In this document: piece after piece, positions 17,243-24,473 of the stretch
Position numbering within the stretch: position 1 is the stretch's first letter
Layout: each line of letters starts with the position of its first letter
Assembly (NCBI GenBank): GCA_947345935.1
Contig: CAMZZN010000009.1
Location: 1 to 62,318, forward strand
Length of the DNA stretch: 62,318 bases
Source of the DNA: an uncultured Ruminococcus sp.
GTDB lineage: Bacteria; Bacillota; Clostridia; Oscillospirales; Ruminococcaceae
Direction of reading: 5' to 3'
The notes under the pieces: model-generated
Told to the model about the DNA's origin: nothing
The model's database searches: none
What the model saw: only the letters and a program-made list of their open reading frames with translations
Program-made: the position numbers and the translations under genes

Positions 17243-19207
17243 ATGTCTTTGATAAATGTACTCAGCAAGGAAGTTTCCGAACTTATCGCCGCAGGAGAAG
17301 TTATTGAAAGACCGTCCTCGGTTATAAAGGAACTTGTGGAAAATTCTATTGATTCGGGAGCAGGACATATCACTGTTGAAATAAAAAACGGAGGATCGAC
17401 ATATATACGTGTTACCGACGACGGCTGCGGAATCTCATTCAGCGATGTGCCCACAGCTTTTCTCCGCCATGCCACAAGCAAGATAAGCTCTAAGGAAGAT
17501 CTTGAAAATATTCTTACTCTGGGCTTTCGTGGAGAAGCTCTTGCTTCGGTTGCGGCTGTAGCACGGGTAGAAGTTATGACCAAGCAGAAGCAGGATGAAC
17601 TTGGTACTCTTTACGGTATAGAGGGCAGCTGCGGGACTTTTCACGAAAAAGGCGGCTGTCCGGATGGGACTACTATAATTGTCCGTGATCTGTTCTATAA
17701 CGTTCCGGCACGGCGCAAGTTCATGAAAAAGGACGTTACCGAGGCAAATGCAGTCGGACAGATATTGCGTAAGATAACTATGTCGCATCCAGATATTGCT
17801 TTCAAGTTTATCCGGGACAACAGGGTTGATTTTAATTCCAGCGGAGACGGCGAGTTGTTTTCCGCAGTTTATGCCGTATATGGCAGGGATTTTGCACGTG
17901 ATCTTATGCCGGTTGAATATGAGTCGGGCGGAATCAGGGTGGAAGGCTTTACTATCAAGCCGCTGTATTCAAAAAATAACAGATCTTTTCAGAATTTTTT
18001 TGTCAACGGAAGATATGTACAGTCAAAGCTGTGTTCATCTGCTCTGGAAAACGCTTATACGAATATGATAATGACAGGAAAATTTCCTGCCTGTGTTCTT
18101 ATGATAAGTATTTCTCCGGCGTCAATGGATGTCAATATACATCCGGCAAAGGCTCAGGTAAGATTTACTGACGAAAAAGCGGTGACCGACGCCATTTATT
18201 TTGCGGTGAAAAATGCAATGATCCAGGACGGACTTATATATGAATTTGAATTGAAATCAACTGTTCAGGACTGGAAAAAGCCCGTGCCTGACGAGGACGA
18301 TTCCGTTCAGCAGGAGTTCATGTTTACACCGGTTGACAAAATCGAAGAAAAAGAAGCTGAGATTGCCGGAATGCCCGATCCGCCTATGGCGCCTGTTTCG
18401 CTGGAATCTGATTCCGGAAAGGAAACAGAATCCACGGAACTGCCGGATAATTCCGATATTTCAGAACCTCAGCCGGAATACGTTCATACTTTGGAAAATA
18501 TACCGGCGAAGCCGAAAACAGAGGATACCCCGAAATCGGTTGACGGTTTCAGATTTATAAACAGCAGGTCTTTTGAACGTCCGGCTGCCGTATGTATGGA
18601 AAAAACTGCGGAAAAGAAATCAGAATGGACGGAAAAGCCGAAAATACGTGTTATCGGCGAGGCTTTCGGAGTGTATATTATTGCCGAGATCGAAGATAAG
18701 ACTATGGTTATGATCGACAAGCACGCCGCACACGAGAGGATTATTTTCGAAAGACTGAAAAGCAGGAACTGCCGTCAGTACAGTCAGATGCTGATGAACG
18801 GCGTGAAAGTTCTTCTTACAGCCGACGATTTCAGCGCCCTTGAGGAAAATGAAGAAATGCTCGGCGATATGGGCTTTGCTTTTGATTTTTCCCAGAAACC
18901 GTGCGCAGTGGCAACGGCTGTTCCAACTTTTATAATGGAACTGGATATGGAAGAGATCATTTCGGAAATTGCGCAAAATCTGCGTGTGCACAGTATAAAT
19001 CCACAGTCTCATGCGCTGGACGATATGTTACATACAGTCGCCTGCAAATCGGCGATAAGAGGAAACGACAAGAATGATATTCGTGAGCTCCAGGCTCTTG
19101 CCGAGGAGGTTTACGGCAATGAGGCGATACGTCATTGTCCTCACGGCAGACCGGTGATGTTCACGATGTCCAAGTCGAATATCGAGCACCAGTTCGGGCG
19201 GACGTGA
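17243..19207 (+). CDS. mutL: DNA mismatch repair protein MutL
   Basis: 654 aa from ATG 17243 (AGGAG eight bases upstream). MutL couples mismatch recognition to strand removal. N-terminal GHKL ATPase: ELVENSIDSGAG with the catalytic Glu, DDGCGI, and GFRGEAL near residue 93. After an acidic linker the C-terminal domain carries DKHAAHERIIFE (about 491), the DQHAxxERxxxE nuclease motif with Gln replaced by Lys, plus ACKSAIRG and CPHGRP, so it is of the endonuclease-type MutL found in bacteria without MutH. Confidence 0.97.
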   Translation: MSLINVLSKEVSELIAAGEVIERPSSVIKELVENSIDSGAGHITVEIKNGGSTYIRVTDDGCGISFSDVPTAFLRHATSKISSKEDLENILTLGFRGEALASVAAVARVEVMTKQKQDELGTLYGIEGSCGTFHEKGGCPDGTTIIVRDLFYNVPARRKFMKKDVTEANAVGQILRKITMSHPDIAFKFIRDNRVDFNSSGDGELFSAVYAVYGRDFARDLMPVEYESGGIRVEGFTIKPLYSKNNRSFQNFFVNGRYVQSKLCSSALENAYTNMIMTGKFPACVLMISISPASMDVNIHPAKAQVRFTDEKAVTDAIYFAVKNAMIQDGLIYEFELKSTVQDWKKPVPDEDDSVQQEFMFTPVDKIEEKEAEIAGMPDPPMAPVSLESDSGKETESTELPDNSDISEPQPEYVHTLENIPAKPKTEDTPKSVDGFRFINSRSFERPAAVCMEKTAEKKSEWTEKPKIRVIGEAFGVYIIAEIEDKTMVMIDKHAAHERIIFERLKSRNCRQYSQMLMNGVKVLLTADDFSALEENEEMLGDMGFAFDFSQKPCAVATAVPTFIMELDMEEIISEIAQNLRVHSINPQSHALDDMLHTVACKSAIRGNDKNDIRELQALAEEVYGNEAIRHCPHGRPVMFTMSKSNIEHQFGRT

Positions 19208-19230
19208 GAAGTCTTTAAGGAGAATTGAAA

Positions 19231-20181
19231 ATGATAGATAAGACAAAACCACGTGTCCTTGCTGTTGCAGGTCCTACGGCGTCCGGCAAAACATGGCTGG
19301 GAGTCGAACTGGCAAAAAAGTACGGCGGAGAGGTCATATCCGCCGATTCCATGCAGATCTATAAGGGCATGGATATAGCTTCTGCAAAGCCCTCAGAGGA
19401 GGAAATGCAGGGTATCCCTCATCATCTTATAGGATTTCTGGACAGAAATATTACGTTCAGCGCCGCCGATTACGTTCGGCTTGCCCGTGAAAAGATAAGT
19501 GAAGTGCTCAGTCGTGGGAATCTTCCTGTAATCGTTGGCGGAACAGGATTGTATATTGATTCTCTTCTTGACAATGTACGGTTTTCCGAAGGCGGGAGCG
19601 ACGAAGCGTACCGTGAGAAACTCTATTCGGCTGCGGCGGCAGAGGGGAACGACGCTCTGCATCGAAGGCTTGCAGAAATTGACCCGGAGGCAGCCGGAAA
19701 TATTCACCCAAATAATATCGTTCGGGTCGTCCGTGCTCTGGAAGTGTATCATGTCACGGGACGAACGTTCACCGAACTTAAAAAAGAAAGCCGGACAGGG
19801 GAGAGCACATATGATTCGTTGATACTCGGACTGAATTATCATGACCGTCAAAAGCTCTATGACCGGATAAATCAGCGTGTGGATATAATGGTGTCGAAAG
19901 GTCTTGTGAATGAGGCACGGGAGCTCTATAAACATGGCGATATGAGAACCGCAGCCAATGCTATCGGGTTCAAGGAATTTATTCCGTATTTCCGGAATGA
20001 AGAATCTCTTGAGGCGTGTATCGACAAAATCAAGCAGGAAACACGCCGTTATGCCAAAAGACAATTGACGTGGTTTAGGAAAAATCCCGGCATTCAGTGG
20101 ATTTTTTTGGACGAATTTAATAAAAAGAATGAAATTTTAGAAAAATCTGAAAAATGTATAGCAAAATTCTGGAATATATGA
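19231..20181 (+). CDS. miaA: tRNA dimethylallyltransferase
   Basis: 316 aa from ATG 19231 (AAGGAG, 8-nt spacing; TTG at 19225 is also in frame). MiaA transfers the dimethylallyl group from DMAPP to A37 of tRNAs reading UNN codons, giving the substrate of MiaB. Visible: P-loop GPTASGKT near residue 13-20, DSMQIYKGMDIASAKPS, GGTGLYIDSLL, and the C-terminal KRQLTWFRK. Follows mutL in the common mutL-miaA-hfq order. Confidence 0.97.
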   Translation: MIDKTKPRVLAVAGPTASGKTWLGVELAKKYGGEVISADSMQIYKGMDIASAKPSEEEMQGIPHHLIGFLDRNITFSAADYVRLAREKISEVLSRGNLPVIVGGTGLYIDSLLDNVRFSEGGSDEAYREKLYSAAAAEGNDALHRRLAEIDPEAAGNIHPNNIVRVVRALEVYHVTGRTFTELKKESRTGESTYDSLILGLNYHDRQKLYDRINQRVDIMVSKGLVNEARELYKHGDMRTAANAIGFKEFIPYFRNEESLEACIDKIKQETRRYAKRQLTWFRKNPGIQWIFLDEFNKKNEILEKSEKCIAKFWNI

Positions 20182-20266
20182 TATAATATATTGTGTGTAT
20201 TTCTATCCTGACATAAATTGTTCGGAGGAAAGCAGGAATATATAATAAAAATTAAGGAGAATGTGT

Positions 20267-20506
20267 ATGAACAAGGCAATCAATCTTCAGGATGTATTTC
20301 TTAATCAGTGCAGAAAAGACAGGATAATGGTAACTATAATTCTTACCAACGGATTTCAGTTCAAGGGAATGGTAAGGGGATTTGACAGCTACGTTGCGAT
20401 CTTTGACTGCGACGGAAAGCAGCAGTTGGTGTACAAGCACGCAATTTCAACTATCGTACCTGCAAGACCGGTTTCTATTCTGGATTCATCTGAAAAAAGT
20501 GAATAA
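20267..20506 (+). CDS. hfq: RNA chaperone Hfq
   Basis: 79 aa from ATG 20267, 6 nt after AAGGAGA; ATG 20261 is too close to that site. Hfq hexamers bind A/U-rich RNA and help sRNA-mRNA pairing. Sm1 ([23 protein letters not shown]) and Sm2 ([10 protein letters not shown]) motifs are intact, including the Tyr-Lys-His rim. The short acidic tail DSSEKSE is unlike the long tail of enterobacterial Hfq. An extended -10 TGATATAAT at about 20179-20187 may give it a separate promoter. Confidence 0.96.
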   Translation: MNKAINLQDVFLNQCRKDRIMVTIILTNGFQFKGMVRGFDSYVAIFDCDGKQQLVYKHAISTIVPARPVSILDSSEKSE

Positions 20507-20516
20507 GGTGATCTGA

Positions 20517-21800
20517 ATGCGCTTTGTTAGATCGGAAGGCAGTCCGCTTGTCAAGGTGATGCGTAATATGGTTCTTGTACTCTTTGTGGTGATTTTCATA
20601 AGCATTGTGTATAATTTCCGCAACAGGGAAAGCAATACGGAAAGCGCTCTTATTTCAGAAGCAGCGGTTTCCAGGGAATTCAAAGGCGTGTTTATCCGTG
20701 ATGAGATCCCGGTCATTTACAGCGGAAACGGCGTGCTGAGTTATAACGTCTCCGACGGCGGCAAGCTTGGCAAGGGCAGCGTTATAGCAGAAGTTTATCC
20801 CGACGAGAATCAGATATCTGTGAACCGCCAGATAGAAAGTCTTGAAAAAGAACTGGATATACTGGAGAAAATACAGAATCCCGGAACTCTCGAATCGGCG
20901 CAGCCGTCCTCTGTTTCCTCAGGCATTAAGGAAAGCTACCGCAATCTTATATTATGCAGGGATATGGAAAAATATGAAGATTTTGAATCTTCAAAAGAAA
21001 ATCTGATCGTTCAGATGAGTACCTATCAGATCATAACTAACGAGGTAAGCGGATTTGAGCAGCAGATCGAAGATATAAGGGCAGAACTTCAGCAGCTGAA
21101 AAGTCAGTCCGTTAAACCGACGGAGACGATAAATTCGGACAGACCGGCATATTTTGTAAGCTACTGTGACGGTTACGAAGGAGAACTTACGGGACAGAAT
21201 CTTGATTCGCTGACTATCGAAAAGATAAACAGTATCAGTGATGACAGAACGGAAGATCCTTCCGTTGTGGGAAAGCTGGTGGAGGGATATCACTGGTATA
21301 TTGCCGGAATTGTGGACAACTCACGCAAGGAATATAACATAGGTTCATATGTCAAGCTCAGGCTTGAATCTTCATCGGAGTATGTTGACGCCGTTATTTA
21401 CGACATTCGTGATGAGGGCGACCCCGGGCAGAGCATTATTATTCTTGAATGCAGTCTGTTTAATCATGATCTCGTACAGCACAGGACGGAAAATGTGGAG
21501 ATTGTCGTTGGCGATTTCAGGGGGCTTAAAGTTCCCGGCAAGGCAAAAGGACTTAAGGTTCCCCGTGAAGCTATACGTTTTGAGAAGCAGAAAGTAACCG
21601 GTGAAGAAGGAACAGAAGGCAAAGAAGTTCCGGTCAAGGGAGTTTATATTCTGAAAGGCGAACAGATTGAGTTCAAAAAAATTGACGTAATATATGAGGG
21701 CGGCGATTTTGTTCTCTCAAAGATTCATGAGAACGATAAGGATTACCTTGCACTTTACGACGATATAATTACTGAAGGTGTTGATCAGAATGGAAAATAG
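20517..21800 (+). CDS. HlyD-like membrane-anchored protein next to ylm cluster
   Basis: 427 aa. One N-terminal transmembrane helix (MVLVLFVVIFISIVYNF, about residues 20-36), a lipoyl-like strand block (VLSYNVSDGGKLGKGSVIAEVYPDE), a coiled-coil (about 95-200, LEKELDILEKIQ and IEDIRAELQQLK), and a beta-barrel C-terminal part. This is the HlyD/RND adaptor layout, and related proteins are often encoded beside ylmE-sepF in Clostridia. Its partner transporter is not present here, so a divisome or envelope role is possible. It overlaps the next gene by 11 nt. Confidence 0.8.
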   Translation: MRFVRSEGSPLVKVMRNMVLVLFVVIFISIVYNFRNRESNTESALISEAAVSREFKGVFIRDEIPVIYSGNGVLSYNVSDGGKLGKGSVIAEVYPDENQISVNRQIESLEKELDILEKIQNPGTLESAQPSSVSSGIKESYRNLILCRDMEKYEDFESSKENLIVQMSTYQIITNEVSGFEQQIEDIRAELQQLKSQSVKPTETINSDRPAYFVSYCDGYEGELTGQNLDSLTIEKINSISDDRTEDPSVVGKLVEGYHWYIAGIVDNSRKEYNIGSYVKLRLESSSEYVDAVIYDIRDEGDPGQSIIILECSLFNHDLVQHRTENVEIVVGDFRGLKVPGKAKGLKVPREAIRFEKQKVTGEEGTEGKEVPVKGVYILKGEQIEFKKIDVIYEGGDFVLSKIHENDKDYLALYDDIITEGVDQNGK

Positions 21801-22479
21801 CAGAAGCTCTGAAGTAATCAGGGAAAATCTCAGGTTAATTCGTGAGAATATCGGCGAGGCTCTGGGAAAATACCGGAACAACGGGGATAAAACTGAAATA
21901 ATGGCGGTCACTAAGACGGTTCCTGCGGAGATTGTCAATCTTGTCTTTGATATGGGGCTGAATATGATTGGCGAAAACAGAGTTCAGGAGTATCAGTCAA
22001 AGGCAGAACTATATGATAAAAGGGCGGAAGTCCATTTTATCGGTCATTTGCAAACCAATAAAGTTAAATATATAATTCAGCCTGTGAGCATGATACAGTC
22101 TGTTGACAGTTTTAAGCTGGCAAAGGAAATAAGCCGGCTTGCAGCTGTCAATAATAAGGTTATGGATATTCTCTGCGAGGTGAATATCGGCGGTGAGGAA
22201 TCTAAAAGCGGTATTGCTCCCGGTGAACTGGCTGGACTTCTTGAACAGATCTCCGCACTTGACGGATTAAAAATAAGAGGTCTTATGACCATACCACCTC
22301 CGGCGGACAGCGATATCTATCTGGGCAGAATGCAGGAATTGTATTTAAGGTTCAGGGAAGATTATACAATGGACACGCTTTCAATGGGCATGACTCACGA
22401 CTATGTACAGGCGGTAAAGTATGGTTCTACATTGGTGCGTATCGGTACCGGACTGTTCGGTGCAAGAAATTATAAATAA
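21790..22479 (+). CDS. YggS-family PLP-binding homeostasis protein
   Basis: 229 aa from ATG 21790, 9 nt after GAAGGTG; GTG 21778 is in frame upstream. The family binds pyridoxal 5'-phosphate through a Lys (in MAVTKTVP, about residue 38) on a single TIM barrel and maintains PLP balance. Visible: MIGENRVQEYQSK, VHFIGHLQTNKVKY, GEESKSGIAP and LSMGMTHDYVQAVKYGSTLVRIGTGLFG. Known as YlmE in Bacillus, lying before sepF as here. Confidence 0.93.
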   Translation: MENSRSSEVIRENLRLIRENIGEALGKYRNNGDKTEIMAVTKTVPAEIVNLVFDMGLNMIGENRVQEYQSKAELYDKRAEVHFIGHLQTNKVKYIIQPVSMIQSVDSFKLAKEISRLAAVNNKVMDILCEVNIGGEESKSGIAPGELAGLLEQISALDGLKIRGLMTIPPPADSDIYLGRMQELYLRFREDYTMDTLSMGMTHDYVQAVKYGSTLVRIGTGLFGARNYK

Positions 22480-22575
22480 GCATATACCCGGCACAGAGCC
22501 GAAACATCTCGGGATGCTCCGCATTGATTCCGCAGATGAGAAATAAATAAGAAATGCGGAGAAACGGAGTAAAAA

Positions 22576-23049
22576 ATGAAACTTTTTGAGAACATCAAGG
22601 AATTTTTCTTCGCTCCTGAGGATGATGAAATGGAACAGTCAGATGTTCCGGTACGTCACACTGCGAGAAGCGAACGTCCCGGCTATCAGTCGCCGGAACA
22701 GGAGGAATCCGCAGGTTCCCTCGGAGAATCCGGAACAAGACGGAACAAGGTTGTGAATATTCAGACAACGGCTCAGCTCCAGGTGGTTCTTGTAAAGCCT
22801 TCTGCTTTCACTGATGCAAAGCAGATTGCCGATCATCTTATCGATAAGAAAACGGTCGTTCTTAACCTTGAAACAGCATCCCCTGAAAACAAGAGAAGAA
22901 TTATCGACTTCCTGGTAGGCGTTGCATATGCAAACGGCGGCAGCCTTAAACCTGTCGCAAACCTGACATATATTATTACTCCATATAATGTAGGTTTTAT
23001 CGGTGAAGATCTTGTGGGGGAACTTGAAAATAACGGCGTATTTATCTGA
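22576..23049 (+). CDS. sepF: Cell division protein SepF
   Basis: 157 aa. SepF is a membrane-bound FtsZ partner that bundles filaments at the septum. The N-terminal amphipathic helix (MKLFENIKEFFF) is the membrane-targeting sequence; a Glu/Arg-rich linker follows, then the SepF core (QVVLVKPSAFTDAKQIADHLIDKKTVVLNLE, through GFIGEDLVGELENNG). GGAG ribosome site. The upstream 95 nt contains an inverted repeat (CTCCGCATT at 22517, AATGCGGAG at 22553). Its stop codon shares the A of the next ATG. Confidence 0.95.
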   Translation: MKLFENIKEFFFAPEDDEMEQSDVPVRHTARSERPGYQSPEQEESAGSLGESGTRRNKVVNIQTTAQLQVVLVKPSAFTDAKQIADHLIDKKTVVLNLETASPENKRRIIDFLVGVAYANGGSLKPVANLTYIITPYNVGFIGEDLVGELENNGVFI

Positions 23050-23807
23050 TGAACGAGGCAGAGAATAAGTTCTTTGCAGCAAGGCTTGGCGATATTGTAA
23101 AACGCAGTGAACGTGACGGCGTATGCTGCTTTTCAAACTTTCTTGATGAAAAACAGTGCTCGGAAGCAGAACGCTGGTGTCAGTATAATGTAGGTTTTCT
23201 GTTGTATACGCTCTTCGGCGGTTTTCCGAATGCCAAAAGACGTATTCTTGCAGTTTTCCCTGATTATTACGAGAACTATATAATAGAAAGCTTTCCGATA
23301 AAGTGCCTGACTTTTGTTTTCCGCAGGGAGGACAGGCTTACGCACAGGGATTTTCTGGGAACTTTTATGGGACTTCGTCTGAAACGTGACGTTATCGGCG
23401 ATATTATAGTCGGCGAGGGGATCGCACAAGTTTTTGTTACCGATATTGCCGCCAGGCTTATTATGACGGTGGTTTCTAAAATCAGAAAAACAGGGGTAAA
23501 GGTTTACGACGACCGTCCGTTTCAGCTTGAAGTGAAGCAGGAATTTCGCAATATAAGCGGAACTGTGGCGTCAATGAGACTTGACTGCGTTGTTGGTCTT
23601 GCTGCGGGAGTAAGCCGGGAAAACGCTGCAAAACTTATCAGGTCTGAAAGGGTCGATGTAAATCATCTTACGGCTTCGTCAGTTTCGCAGGAACTTCATG
23701 CAGGTGATGTTCTTTCGATAAGGGGCTGCGGAAGATTTATTTTGTCAGATATAAACGGTTCTACGAAAAAGGGCCGCATACACATCAATCTTTGTAAATT
23801 TATTTAG
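23049..23807 (+). CDS. YlmH-like RNA-binding S4-domain protein
   Basis: 252 aa. In Bacillus YlmH lies between ylmG/sepF and divIVA; it has a C-terminal S4 RNA-binding domain (SRENAAKLIRSERVDVNH, then AGDVLSIRGCGRFIL, about residues 190-235). The N-terminal part contains CCFSNFLDEKQCSEAE and KRRILAVFP, shared with the family. The start overlaps sepF by 1 nt, showing translational coupling. YlmH relatives act on stalled ribosome complexes. Confidence 0.9.
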   Translation: MNEAENKFFAARLGDIVKRSERDGVCCFSNFLDEKQCSEAERWCQYNVGFLLYTLFGGFPNAKRRILAVFPDYYENYIIESFPIKCLTFVFRREDRLTHRDFLGTFMGLRLKRDVIGDIIVGEGIAQVFVTDIAARLIMTVVSKIRKTGVKVYDDRPFQLEVKQEFRNISGTVASMRLDCVVGLAAGVSRENAAKLIRSERVDVNHLTASSVSQELHAGDVLSIRGCGRFILSDINGSTKKGRIHINLCKFI

Positions 23808-23819
23808 AGGTGAATTATA

Positions 23820-24368
23820 ATGATAACTTCAAAGGACGTAAGGAATAAAAGGTTTGAAAAGGCTGCTTTTGGTTATAAGCAGGAAGAAATCGATGAATTC
23901 CTCTCCCAGCTTGAGGCTGAGCTGGACGAAATGGAAAGAGAACGTATGGAATCAAATAACAAGATCCAGGTTCTTGCCGACAAGGTTCGTGAGTATATGA
24001 GAGATGAGGACGCTCTTAAAGACGCTCTTCTCGGCGCTCAGAAGCAGGGGCATCAGGTTATAAACGAGGCTAACGAAAAGGCTGAGCAGATCATTGAAGA
24101 GGCAAAGGCAAAGGCGGCAGAACTTGAAGACGAGGCTGTTCGTCAGCACGCAGAGGCTATGGAACATAATCGTGAAGAGATCGCAAGAGAAAAGGAAGCT
24201 CTCATTGAAGCACAGCAGCAGGTTGCAGATTTCAAGAAGAGTCTGTTTGATATGTACAAGACCCACCTTGAACTCATCTCTTCTATGCCTGAAACTTTTG
24301 AAGAGGCGACAGGCACAGTACAGACGGCAGAGCAGATCGCCGCTGCCGTAACATCAGAAGAACTCTAA
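23820..24368 (+). CDS. divIVA: DivIVA-domain cell division protein
   Basis: 182 aa. DivIVA senses negative membrane curvature and organises poles or septa. N-terminal domain: MITSKDVRNKRFEKAAFGYKQEEIDEFLSQLEAEL, with the crossed-loop region near residues 14-20; long coiled-coil to about residue 155 (NEKAEQIIEEAKAKAAELEDEA), short Ala/Thr tail. Thirteen nt after the YlmH-like gene. Immediately after its stop lies a decayed repeat. Confidence 0.93.
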   Translation: MITSKDVRNKRFEKAAFGYKQEEIDEFLSQLEAELDEMERERMESNNKIQVLADKVREYMRDEDALKDALLGAQKQGHQVINEANEKAEQIIEEAKAKAAELEDEAVRQHAEAMEHNREEIAREKEALIEAQQQVADFKKSLFDMYKTHLELISSMPETFEEATGTVQTAEQIAAAVTSEEL

Positions 24369-24416
24369 GGCAATACCGTACAAAACAGTTTTTACCGCTG
24401 TTTGTCCGGATTGCGG
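24369..24416. repeat. Decayed family-A MITE remnant
   Basis: GGCAATACCGTACAAAAC matches the left end of the elements at 7479 and 48109; TTTGTCCGGATTGCGG (24401-24416) looks like a mutated right end (expected TTTGTGCGGTATTGCC). No target duplication remains. It begins right after the divIVA stop codon. Family membership of the left half is good, right half doubtful. Confidence 0.5.
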
Positions 24417-24473
24417 GAAATTATACGAAATACAGGTGAAAGGAGGATCTTCCTTCCGGGGAAGACCGAAAAT

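Noticed and set aside
22517..22561. CTCCGCATT/AATGCGGAG inverted repeat before sepF as a riboswitch
   Set aside because: Only one stem with a 27-nt loop is visible and no known aptamer pattern; listed in the sepF entry as a plain inverted repeat.
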